6,787 bases of DNA from Bacteroidota bacterium (GCA_029268165.1 JAJUGM010000185.1:1-6787); one strand, 5' to 3'; counted from the first letter of the stretch, positions 1-6,384 are shown. A program made the numbers and translations. Notes: generated from the letters alone by a model not told the origin.

Positions 1-510
1 GTCTTCCCCGTATGTTTCCATACCCCGGCCCCACCTTGGATCACGGAAAATGTTAATAATAGGAGACCAGAATGTTAGTCCCTGATATAAATTCTGCTTA
101 CCCTGATGTACAAACCGGTGATGTTTTGCTCTGGCTTCATCTGAAATGGCCTCAGCTACCCTGTATAACAGTTCATTATCCCAGGTAGCGGCCAGACCAA
201 TTGGCTGCGGAAACACTGTTGCTCTGCCTGCTCGTGCTACACCATGAAGACATTCATTCCACCAGTTATACTTTGGTATCCCCAGTCTGTCGATAGCTGG
301 CGAATTATAGGAAAGTTGACTGATTTTTTCCTCAATAGTCAGCCTGGATAGCAAATCGTTTACCCTTGTTTCGGTTTTTAAAGACGGATCGAGAAATGCA
401 TACTTATATTTCTTCGCTTTGCATCCTGCCAGAATAATAATAATAACGAGCAGAAGCCATATAACCAGGCATTTGTTCCGGCTCAGGTTACGATTGCTTT
501 TATCATTCAT
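1..510 (-). CDS. Glycoside hydrolase family 3 lipoprotein, beta-xylosidase/beta-glucosidase subfamily (5' part, truncated by window edge)
   Basis: Only the first 170 residues are present; the frame is open to the window edge. Seen: a charged N-terminus, a hydrophobic stretch (residues 15-28) and an LAGC lipobox with Cys30, so this should be a lipoprotein exported by Sec and lipidated. The GH3 N-terminal barrel then begins: YNWWNECLHGVARAG (81-95), TVFPQPIGLAATW (98-110) and FWSPIINIFRDPRWGRGMETYGED (147-170). The WWNE-LHGV and INIFRDPRWGRG-ETYGED motifs are hallmarks of the GH3 branch that holds plant, fungal and bacterial beta-xylosidases and some beta-glucosidases, so release of xylose or glucose from oligosaccharide ends is likely. 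The nucleophile Asp and the acid/base lie beyond the window, so activity cannot be judged. The ATG at 510 is 13 bp past the stop of the upstream GH3 gene, without a Shine-Dalgarno motif, so it is probably co-transcribed. Family assignment is firm; substrate is inference. Confidence 0.93.
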   Translation of the reverse strand, partial: MNDKSNRNLSRNKCLVIWLLLVIIIILAGCKAKKYKYAFLDPSLKTETRVNDLLSRLTIEEKISQLSYNSPAIDRLGIPKYNWWNECLHGVARAGRATVFPQPIGLAATWDNELLYRVAEAISDEARAKHHRFVHQGKQNLYQGLTFWSPIINIFRDPRWGRGMETYGED

Positions 511-523
511 TATCAATAAGTTA

Positions 524-2785
524 TTATTCGGTTAGGTAGAATATAGCACCTGAAAGGTCTTTATCATCAGATGAATTTCCAGACCAGATCATAAACTGTC
601 CCGGTTCAGCACTATAAGTCATATTCTTTCCATAAAAGGCAAAATCACTTTGTGTAAGTGTAAATACTATTTCTTTTGATTGTCCGGGTTCAAGGGCAAT
701 ACGCCTGAAAGCTTTTAATTCTTTTACAGGCCGTGTAATGCTGCCAACCAAATCGCGGATATATAACTGTACAACTTCGGTTCCTGCGTATTTACCTGTA
801 TTTCTAATGGTGACTTTGACAATTAGTGTATCATTCTTTGACATGGTATCCTTTGACAAGGAAATGGGAGAATATTCGAAACTGGTATAGGATAATCCGT
901 AGCCAAATGGATAGGCTGGCGTAAAGTCGAGATCGAGGTAATTAGAGCTGTAATTCACCGGGTCTAAGGGAGTGCCTGTAGGAATACCTAAATTTTCTTT
1001 ACTTGGCGGACGGCCTGTATTCCGGTGGTTATAATAAACCGGAATCTGGCCCTCAGTCCGTGGAAAAGATACAGATAGCTTACCTGAAGGTATTGCCTTG
1101 CCAAATAAAAGGTCGGCGATTGCCGGGCCGGCCATTGTACCACCGTGCCAAGCATATAATATAGCTTTCGCCTTGTTTTCAATTTTGTCAAAAATCAAAG
1201 GCCTGCCGGCCATTATGATAATAATAAGCGGTTTACCTGTTTGTGCGATTGCTGACACAAGTTCTTCCTGAGCGCCCGGAAGGTTAAGAAAAGCTCTGCT
1301 GTGTGCTTCGCCTGACAGAATCTGTTCTTCTCCTATGAACATTATGCAGGCATCAGCTTGCCGTGCAGCCATAATAGCATTATTGAAACGGCTTTTATCA
1401 GTTGACCTGCTTTTTTCAAGTCCTGCGGCATAAATTACTCTTTGGTTTCCGATTAACTGTCGAATAGCAGTCAGCGGAGTTACTGCTTCTTCAGGACGAC
1501 CATCAGGTGTCCACATACCAAGCTGGTCGAGTGGTGCATCTGCAAGTGGCCCTATAAGGGCTACTTTGTTAATATTTTCAGATAGAGGCAGTATATTGTT
1601 ATCATTTTTCAGTAACACGGTACTTTGTATGGCCAATTCTTTTGCAGTTTCAAGGTGTGCGGGCATAAGAAATACATTGCTATCGGGTTTTTCCGTATAT
1701 GGATTATCAAATAATCCCTTTCTGAATTTTATCCGAAGAATATTCCGGACAGCTTCATTGACAAGATTTTCATTAATAACACCATTCTGTATCAATTCTT
1801 TCAGATGATCCTGATAGCATGTCGAAACCATTTCCATATCAATGCCTGCCTGAATAGCTTTAAGTGCAGCATCTCTTTCATCAGCAGCATAACCATGGTT
1901 AATCAGTTCTGATATCGAAGTCCAGTCACTTACTACAAATCCGTCAAATGCCCATTCGGTGCGTAAAATTTGTCTTAAGGTAAATTCATTTGCTGTTGCA
2001 GGAATGCCATTCAAATCATTAAATGCACTCATGACCGTAGCAACTTTTGCTTCCACAGCAGCTTTAAAGGGCGGCAGGTAAATGTTGCGCAGTTCCGGTT
2101 CCGGAATTAAGGTGGTGTTATAATCACGGCCTCCTTCAGCTGCTCCATAACCCACATAATGTTTTGCACATGCTGCCAGAGCATGTGGATTATTAAGCTT
2201 ATCACCCTGGTACCCATTTACCATTGCTATAGCCATTTGGCTTCCCAGATAAGGGTCTTCGCCGTTGGACTCTGCAATTCTTCCCCAACGCGGGTCGCGC
2301 GCTATATCGAGCATCGGGGAGAATGTCCAGTGGATACCATCTGACGATGCTTCAAAAGCGGCTATTTGCGCAGCTTTTTTTACTAATTCCGGGTTCCAGC
2401 TGCATGATTGTGCCAGAGGAATCGGAAATACCGTACGGTAACCATGAATTACATCCCGGCCAAATATCAGGGGAATCCCTAACCTCGATTCCTTAACTGC
2501 AACTTGTTGCAGTCGTTTTCTGAAATCAGCATCACCTGCATTAATTACTGAACCTATTTTACCTTTTCTTATCATTTCCAGTAATATTTCTGTGTTATTG
2601 TACTCCGGATTCACCTGTGCCAGCTGGCCAATTTTTTCCTCCAGGTTCATCAGTTGTAACAGAGAATCGATCTTTTCACTGATAATTTTTTCTGACGCTG
2701 AAATCTCATTTTTTTTCGTTGTACATGATATGAAGACGACAAGTAAGGCGCCAAATGCCAGATAAAGAAATATACGGTTTTTCAT
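524..2785 (-). CDS. bglX: BglX-like beta-glucosidase, GH3 lipoprotein
   Basis: Exo-acting beta-glucosidase of family GH3, 753 residues, close to the usual length of BglX enzymes. Residues 1-20 are a signal peptide ending in FISC with lipidated Cys21. The barrel domain shows GRDVIHGYRTVFP (109-121), RDPRWGR (163-169), GEDPYL (175-180), AKHYVGYG (207-214) and VVSDW with the nucleophile Asp287. The alpha/beta sandwich domain contains SGEAHSR, where Glu493 is the likely acid/base. A fibronectin III-like domain (about 655-735, NTG-x-AG-EVVQLYIRD) ends the protein. All catalytic elements are present, so it should be active. The frame extends 27 bp upstream to a TTG, but the ATG at 2785 places the start directly before the lysine/arginine-rich n-region, so I prefer it. 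It is first in a pair with a second GH3 gene. It probably cleaves terminal beta-glucosyl residues in the periplasm or at the cell surface; the polysaccharide source is unknown. Confidence 0.95.
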   Translation of the reverse strand: MKNRIFLYLAFGALLVVFISCTTKKNEISASEKIISEKIDSLLQLMNLEEKIGQLAQVNPEYNNTEILLEMIRKGKIGSVINAGDADFRKRLQQVAVKESRLGIPLIFGRDVIHGYRTVFPIPLAQSCSWNPELVKKAAQIAAFEASSDGIHWTFSPMLDIARDPRWGRIAESNGEDPYLGSQMAIAMVNGYQGDKLNNPHALAACAKHYVGYGAAEGGRDYNTTLIPEPELRNIYLPPFKAAVEAKVATVMSAFNDLNGIPATANEFTLRQILRTEWAFDGFVVSDWTSISELINHGYAADERDAALKAIQAGIDMEMVSTCYQDHLKELIQNGVINENLVNEAVRNILRIKFRKGLFDNPYTEKPDSNVFLMPAHLETAKELAIQSTVLLKNDNNILPLSENINKVALIGPLADAPLDQLGMWTPDGRPEEAVTPLTAIRQLIGNQRVIYAAGLEKSRSTDKSRFNNAIMAARQADACIMFIGEEQILSGEAHSRAFLNLPGAQEELVSAIAQTGKPLIIIIMAGRPLIFDKIENKAKAILYAWHGGTMAGPAIADLLFGKAIPSGKLSVSFPRTEGQIPVYYNHRNTGRPPSKENLGIPTGTPLDPVNYSSNYLDLDFTPAYPFGYGLSYTSFEYSPISLSKDTMSKNDTLIVKVTIRNTGKYAGTEVVQLYIRDLVGSITRPVKELKAFRRIALEPGQSKEIVFTLTQSDFAFYGKNMTYSAEPGQFMIWSGNSSDDKDLSGAIFYLTE

Positions 2786-2822
2786 CCGTTTATATTTTAA
2801 TTGGTTTATCAATATTTGGGGT

Positions 2823-2851
2823 TAAAGATAGAAAACAAAACCTATTCGCAA
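2823..2851 (-). promoter_or_regulatory. Candidate Bacteroidota promoter for the GH3 gene pair
   Basis: On the minus strand a -33 TTG (2851-2849) is followed after 18 bp by TATCTTTA (2830-2823), one base from the phylum's -7 consensus TAnnTTTG. It lies in the 88-bp gap between the upstream gene's stop and the ATG of the BglX-like gene, and would give a leader of about 30 nt. The same -7 octamer occurs in the better promoter at 3557-3587. The -33 match is weak, so this is tentative. Confidence 0.35.
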
Positions 2852-2873
2852 TCATTATTACCTGTAAAACTTG

Positions 2874-3455
2874 TTATATATCGGTCCAGTTTTCTCCCCT
2901 TTTGATACGGCTTATTTGCATTTCCGATACTTTAAATGTTCTGGCAAGAACTGCACCGGGAATACCCATGGCAAGCTGATGTTTAATGATGCGGACGTCC
3001 GATTCACTGAGTTTGGTATAATGGCGTGTATTGGGTATTTTGTAGGCACTGCCTAAAAATTCTTTCCATCCTTTCCATTCTTTATAATAATATTCAGGCC
3101 TTGAAGGCAGATTTGCAGGCCTGCCCTTCCATGTTATATATTGTTTTGAATTGGCAATTTTTGCTTCACGAGCAATTCTCGCTGCGTCGCTATAACTCAG
3201 GTAGGATTTGCCTCTGCGTTGCTTGGGATTGCCCAAAAAATCAGTCCATCCTTTCCATGTACCTTTCCGCTTGAAGTATTCATCAGGGATACGCGGAAAC
3301 TTTCTTGGAAGTGGCTTTTTGCCATGTTTGTATGCTTCAAACTTACGGGCGGACGTAACACCTTGAGGTACCAGATTCTCAATTACATATTGTCTGGCTA
3401 AATTATATGACCATTTTACAATAGCATCCCAGTTATCTATCTTCATTTTATTCAT
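2874..3455 (-). CDS. Protein with two integrase-type repeat units and a C-terminal helix-turn-helix, function unknown
   Basis: 193 residues, basic, no signal peptide or membrane segment. Two diverged repeats are visible: about residues 12-77 and 85-138. Each has a helical start (NLARQYV / DAARIAREA), a basic middle ending in P-x-x-P (PRIPDEY / PSRPEYY), and the block W-K-G-W-x-(D/E)-F-L-G (67-75 and 127-135). This resembles the short repeat that Pfam calls the phage-integrase repeat unit; I recognise it from memory only. Residues 148-193 form a helix-turn-helix of the resolvase/HNH-associated kind: LSESDVRIIK, then GAVLARTFKVS and recognition helix EMQISRIKRG, ending NWTDI. No tyrosine-recombinase or nuclease catalytic motif is present. 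A DNA-binding accessory or regulatory protein is the best guess, perhaps a domesticated mobile-element piece. An in-frame TGA two codons upstream limits the start to ATG 3455 or 3446. It has its own candidate promoter. Confidence 0.85.
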   Translation of the reverse strand: MNKMKIDNWDAIVKWSYNLARQYVIENLVPQGVTSARKFEAYKHGKKPLPRKFPRIPDEYFKRKGTWKGWTDFLGNPKQRRGKSYLSYSDAARIAREAKIANSKQYITWKGRPANLPSRPEYYYKEWKGWKEFLGSAYKIPNTRHYTKLSESDVRIIKHQLAMGIPGAVLARTFKVSEMQISRIKRGENWTDI

Positions 3456-3556
3456 GTCTCATCCAAAATCAAACATCAAAAAACAACTTTTTGTTATCTC
3501 CAAGGGTAGATTTGGTTATGATTTTTGGTAAGGAAAGAAATTTTCAGATGGGAACG

Positions 3557-3587
3557 TAAAGATAAATAATTTTTAAAAAAAACCAAA
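3557..3587 (-). promoter_or_regulatory. Candidate Bacteroidota promoter for the repeat/HTH gene
   Basis: The minus strand reads TTTG (3587-3584), a spacer of exactly 19 bp, then TATCTTTA (3564-3557). This matches the phylum's -33/-7 consensus TTTG-N19-TAnnTTTG with one mismatch. It starts just past the mazG stop codon and points at the ATG at 3455, giving a leader of about 95 nt. So the repeat/HTH gene is probably transcribed separately from mazG. Part of the spacer is an A/T run, so chance matches are easier here, but spacing and position are good. Confidence 0.5.
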
Positions 3588-3593
3588 TGTGTT

Positions 3594-4379
3594 TTAATCA
3601 TCGTTTTTCTTGGCTTCTTCCCAAATCGCATTCATTTCATCAAGTGTCATGTTTTTTAGTTTTTTGCCCTGTTTCAGGGTTTTTCCCTCAAGATAATTAA
3701 AGCGTTTGATAAATTTCAGATTGGTTTTCTCAAGTGCAGTTTCAGGATCTATATGGTAAAGCCCGGCAGCATTGATGATCGAAAACAATAAATCACCGAA
3801 TTCTTTTTCCATTTTTTCTTTGTTCATGGCATTAATTTCGCTTTTTAACTCCTGCAGTTCTTCCATCACTTTATCCCAAACCTGTTCTCTTTTGTCCCAG
3901 TCGAAACCAACCGCCCTGGCTTTTTCCTGAATGCGGTTGGCTTTTATCATAGCCGGTAATGACGATGGAACCCCGCCAAGAACCGAATGATTACCCTCCT
4001 TTATCTTAAGCTCCTCCCAGTTTTTTTTCACTGTATCAGGATTATTTTGAACATCAACGGTGCCAAAAACATGCGGATGACGAAAAATAAGTTTTTCAAC
4101 AATAGCATCAGCAACATCTTTAATATCAAAAGCAGCTTTTTCTGATGCTATTTTGGAATAAAAAACTATATGCAGCAACAAATCGCCCAGTTCTTTCTTG
4201 ATATTTTCATGGTTATTTAAAACAATAGCATCTGCCAGTTCGTAAGCCTCTTCTATAGTAAGATTACGCAGGCTCTCAAACGTCTGTTCCCTGTCCCACG
4301 GGCATTTTTCTCGTAATTCATCCATGATACGCAATAACTTCTCAAATGATTCCAGCTTTTCTTCCATGTTTCTCATCAT
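3594..4379 (-). CDS. mazG: Nucleoside triphosphate pyrophosphohydrolase MazG
   Basis: Hydrolyses (d)NTPs to the monophosphate and pyrophosphate in the cytoplasm, a house-cleaning role; in E. coli it is also linked to ppGpp levels. The 261 residues are close to the length of E. coli MazG and carry both MazG domains. The N-terminal domain has CPWDREQT (26-33), EEAYE (43-47) and ELGD (63-66); RHPHVFG follows at 100-106. The C-terminal domain has EELQE (173-177) and EFGD (193-196). Both domains thus keep the E-E-x-x-E ... E-x-x-D magnesium-binding pattern, and the late KFIKRF (222-227) is also typical. In E. coli the C-terminal domain is reported to be the active one. Starts at 4379, 4376 and 4367 are all possible; the last gives the N-terminal length of the E. 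coli protein. It follows the SAM-HAT family gene on the same strand after 144 bp. I see no clear promoter of its own. Confidence 0.96.
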   Translation of the reverse strand: MMRNMEEKLESFEKLLRIMDELREKCPWDREQTFESLRNLTIEEAYELADAIVLNNHENIKKELGDLLLHIVFYSKIASEKAAFDIKDVADAIVEKLIFRHPHVFGTVDVQNNPDTVKKNWEELKIKEGNHSVLGGVPSSLPAMIKANRIQEKARAVGFDWDKREQVWDKVMEELQELKSEINAMNKEKMEKEFGDLLFSIINAAGLYHIDPETALEKTNLKFIKRFNYLEGKTLKQGKKLKNMTLDEMNAIWEEAKKNDD

Positions 4380-4467
4380 ATCACATCTTTTATTAAAACA
4401 TTGCTTATTGTTTTCATCAAATTAAATTCTTTTTAATCCGTGAGGTTTTTAGTTTTTTTTAAATTCT

Positions 4468-4495
4468 CTCGCAGCTCGCAGTTCGCAACTCAAAG
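4468..4495. repeat. Tandem heptamer repeat, three clear units plus one decayed
   Basis: The + strand reads CTCGCAG (4468-4474), CTCGCAG (4475-4481), TTCGCAA (4482-4488) and a decayed CTCAAAG (4489-4495). It is a GC-rich island in otherwise A/T-rich intergenic DNA, 89 bp upstream of the mazG start and 28 bp past the stop of the SAM-HAT family gene. It lacks a convincing stem followed by a T-run, so I do not call it a terminator. Confidence 0.6.
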
Positions 4496-4523
4496 CTATT
4501 CTATCATATAAGTATCATTATGA

Positions 4524-5303
4524 TCAACCATAAAACTTAATCCTGACGGTTGAATTAATATTCAGATTCAGCAGGTCGGCTGTATTGCCGCTGTTTATGG
4601 CTATTTCAAGAAGTCCTGACGAATTAAATAATGCAAGCAACTCACCGGTCGAGCTTTCATTATATTTTTTGTTAATACGGTTTATTTTATAATAATTACT
4701 CTGGATATACATCTCAAATCGCCTTCCCTTGGCAATTTTATCAAACAATTCCTGTGTAATATTTGTAATTGCATTGCGGTATGAATCAATATAAATGACA
4801 CTGCCATTTATAACCGATTCGTCAATAGTTGGAAGCATAGGAATTTGTTTTAACAGGGATTTAACGGGTGTACCCAGTTGCTGTAATCTGTTGTTTTTTA
4901 TAATGTTACAGGCGATATCAGCAAAAACGGATAATTCAGGGAAGCTTTCAGTCTGGATTTTATCTTGGTGAAGTATAACAGCTTCTTCAGGTTCATCATC
5001 AAATATTAGTCCGAAAATACCATTGTTGCATCCTATAAAATAATGATTCAGCGCTTTTACGGCCACGTGTGGTTTTTCTTTTGTTGATTCGGAGTTTACA
5101 CAAATCAGATGAACCGTCCCTTCGGGAAAATTCCTGAAGCAGTTCCGCAACACAAAAGCTGCCTGAGCGCTGTTAAAAGGGGTAATCTGATGTGTGATAT
5201 CAATTATATTTGTACCTGGACAATTACCTAAAATCCGGCCTTTTAACGAGGCCAGATAGTAATCATTCCTGTTCCAATCGCTGATAATGGTGACAATAGC
5301 CAT
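4524..5303 (-). CDS. SAM hydroxide adenosyltransferase family protein (DUF62), variant active site
   Basis: 259 residues, cytoplasmic. It matches the SAM-HAT/chlorinase/fluorinase fold along its length: N-terminal ISDWNRNDYYLASLKGRIL (7-25) in place of the usual TDFG-x-x-D-x-Y-V-G-x-x-KG, then IIDITHQI (33-40), AAFVLRN (48-54), FPEGTVHLICVN (59-70) and NNGIFGLIF (93-101). The C-terminal domain has GSVIYIDSYRNAITNI (167-182) and LFNSSGLLEIAINSGNTADLL (225-245), the part that normally holds the adenine and methionine ends of SAM. Typical members split SAM into adenosine and methionine using an Asp-Arg-His triad. By alignment from memory these positions are Asn70, Lys77 and Pro122 here, so standard SAM hydrolysis is doubtful. 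The ATG at 5303 is the natural start, since the core fold begins three residues later. It is divergent from phoH across about 100 bp. Family is clear; reaction is open. Confidence 0.88.
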   Translation of the reverse strand: MAIVTIISDWNRNDYYLASLKGRILGNCPGTNIIDITHQITPFNSAQAAFVLRNCFRNFPEGTVHLICVNSESTKEKPHVAVKALNHYFIGCNNGIFGLIFDDEPEEAVILHQDKIQTESFPELSVFADIACNIIKNNRLQQLGTPVKSLLKQIPMLPTIDESVINGSVIYIDSYRNAITNITQELFDKIAKGRRFEMYIQSNYYKINRINKKYNESSTGELLALFNSSGLLEIAINSGNTADLLNLNINSTVRIKFYG

Positions 5304-5338
5304 TGGGTGCGATTATTTTTATAATTTTACATTGAAAA

Positions 5339-5369
5339 TTGAAAAATACAAAAAATAGCACTTATTTTG
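5339..5369 (+). promoter_or_regulatory. Candidate promoter for phoH-purC
   Basis: TTG (5339-5341) is followed after 20 bp by TTATTTTG (5362-5369), one base from TAnnTTTG, and transcription would begin about 30 nt before the phoH ATG at 5405. The TTG that could be read as a phoH start codon is therefore more likely part of a -33 element. The match is moderate in very A/T-rich DNA. Confidence 0.35.
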
Positions 5370-5386
5370 CAAGTTCCAAAAGTAAG
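5361..5386. repeat. Imperfect inverted repeat between the divergent genes
   Basis: CTTATTTTG (5361-5369) and CAAAAGTAAG (5377-5386) are reverse complements apart from one extra G, around a 7-bp centre. Each arm contains the -7-like element of one of the two divergent promoters. It could be a regulator's operator, or simply reflect two similar -7 boxes facing opposite ways. Confidence 0.5.
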
Positions 5387-5405
5387 CATTATTCTTTAAA
5401 TTCAA
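5377..5405 (-). promoter_or_regulatory. Candidate promoter for the SAM-HAT family gene
   Basis: On the minus strand TACTTTTG (5384-5377) fits the Bacteroidota -7 consensus TAnnTTTG exactly. A TTG (5405-5403) lies 18 bp upstream and overlaps the first base of the phoH start codon. The leader to the ATG at 5303 would be about 65 nt. The -7 match is good; the -33 match and spacing are fair. Confidence 0.4.
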
Positions 5406-6364
5406 TGATTGAAAAAACCATCTATTTAGAAGGAATTGACTTGCTTACCTTTTATGGTTCAAATAATAAAAATTTCGACAAACTTATTTCCTATTTCCCC
5501 AAACTTAAAATTATTGCACGGGGGACTGAATTAAAAGTTATAGGAGACTATCCTGAAATTGAACGTTTTGAGGATGATGTAGAAAAAATCCTTGAGTTTG
5601 TCTGGCAAAAGAACCAGCTGAGAGAAGAAGATATTGAGAATATTATGATTAAGGAAGACGGCACTATTACTGATAAAGCTCAGACAAAGGATGAAGATAT
5701 TATTATATACGGGAATCAGGGTAAACCCATACAGGCCAAAACCGTTAATCAGAAAAGGCTGGTTCATGAATATGCTCAGAATGATCTGATACTGGCTATA
5801 GGCCCTGCAGGAACGGGAAAGACTTATACAGCTATAGCGCTTGCTGTAAGAGCGCTTAAAAATAAAGAGGTAAAACGTATTATTCTCACAAGGCCGGCTG
5901 TTGAGGCAGGTGAAAAACTCGGATTCCTTCCTGGTGATGTTAAGCAAAAGCTCGACCCTTACCTTCAGCCGCTTTATGATGCACTGGGAGATATGATACC
6001 GCATAAAAAGCTTGAAAGTTTTATTGAAGAAGGAATTGTTGAAATTGCACCGTTAGCTTACATGCGTGGACGTACATTAGGCGATGCATTCGTAATACTC
6101 GATGAAGGACAGAATACAACAATTAGCCAGCTTAAAATGTTTCTTACCCGAATGGGGAAAAATTCAAAATTTATCGTCACAGGAGATATTACTCAGATCG
6201 ATTTGCCCGAGCGGAAACAATCAGGCTTAATTAAAGCTATCGAACTGCTTAAGGAGATTAAGGGTATTTCGGTGATTGAATTCGATAGTCGCGATATTAT
6301 CAGGCACAGGTTGGTAAGGCATATTATTCATGCCTATGAAAAGAATAGAACTAATGAAGAGTAA
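5405..6364 (+). CDS. phoH: PhoH family P-loop NTPase
   Basis: Cytoplasmic ATP-binding protein of the PhoH/YbeZ family, 319 residues, the usual length. In other bacteria YbeZ is tied to YbeY and rRNA/ribosome maturation, and an RNA helicase-like role is proposed; the exact job here is inference. Seen: an N-terminal KH-like region (FFPKLKIIARG type, residues 31-40), Walker A GPAGTGKT (133-140), RPAVEAGEKLGFLPGD (163-178), YMRGRTL (219-225), Walker B FVILDEGQNT (229-238) and sensor-like VTGDITQIDLP (258-268), with an arginine-rich end (RHRLVRHII, 300-308). The frame continues upstream to a TTG at 5339, but those 22 residues (rich in Ser, Lys and Asn) do not look like the family, whose members in this phylum typically begin M-I/M-E-K-T-I at the ATG chosen here. 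The purC ATG follows the stop after 20 bp, so they are probably co-transcribed. Confidence 0.96.
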   Translation: MIEKTIYLEGIDLLTFYGSNNKNFDKLISYFPKLKIIARGTELKVIGDYPEIERFEDDVEKILEFVWQKNQLREEDIENIMIKEDGTITDKAQTKDEDIIIYGNQGKPIQAKTVNQKRLVHEYAQNDLILAIGPAGTGKTYTAIALAVRALKNKEVKRIILTRPAVEAGEKLGFLPGDVKQKLDPYLQPLYDALGDMIPHKKLESFIEEGIVEIAPLAYMRGRTLGDAFVILDEGQNTTISQLKMFLTRMGKNSKFIVTGDITQIDLPERKQSGLIKAIELLKEIKGISVIEFDSRDIIRHRLVRHIIHAYEKNRTNEE

Positions 6365-6384
6365 TAAATAAAATCAATACAATT

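Noticed and set aside
3197..3401. Short open frames on both strands inside the repeat/HTH gene
   Set aside because: They overlap a frame with clear repeated protein motifs and show no family features, so they are shadows.
2874..3455. Calling the repeat/HTH gene a phage integrase
   Set aside because: No tyrosine-recombinase Arg-His-x-x-Arg-Tyr constellation or serine-recombinase catalytic domain is present, and no attachment-site repeats or phage genes flank it.
3571..3593. Possible mazG terminator: AAAAC/GTTTT stem followed by a T-run on the minus strand
   Set aside because: The stem is five A/T-rich pairs, too weak to support, and the T-run overlaps the better-supported promoter spacer.
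4461..4500. Heptamer repeat considered as a terminator hairpin for the SAM-HAT family gene
   Set aside because: The best stem is AGTT/AACT, four pairs around a 3-nt loop, and there is no adjacent T-run. The repeat is direct rather than inverted.
4514..4524. Palindrome ATCAT-T-ATGAT at the 3' end of the SAM-HAT family gene
   Set aside because: Five A/T-rich pairs with a 1-bp centre are expected by chance in this base composition, and nothing nearby uses it.
5304..5404. SAM riboswitch upstream of the SAM-HAT family gene
   Set aside because: The leader would be about 65 nt of A/T-rich DNA with no paired GC stems, too short and unstructured for known SAM riboswitches.
5531..6004. 157-codon open frame on the minus strand, antisense to phoH
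   Set aside because: It lies wholly opposite conserved phoH coding sequence including Walker A, its translation is Cys/Phe/Ser-rich with no recognisable domain, and no start-site context supports it.
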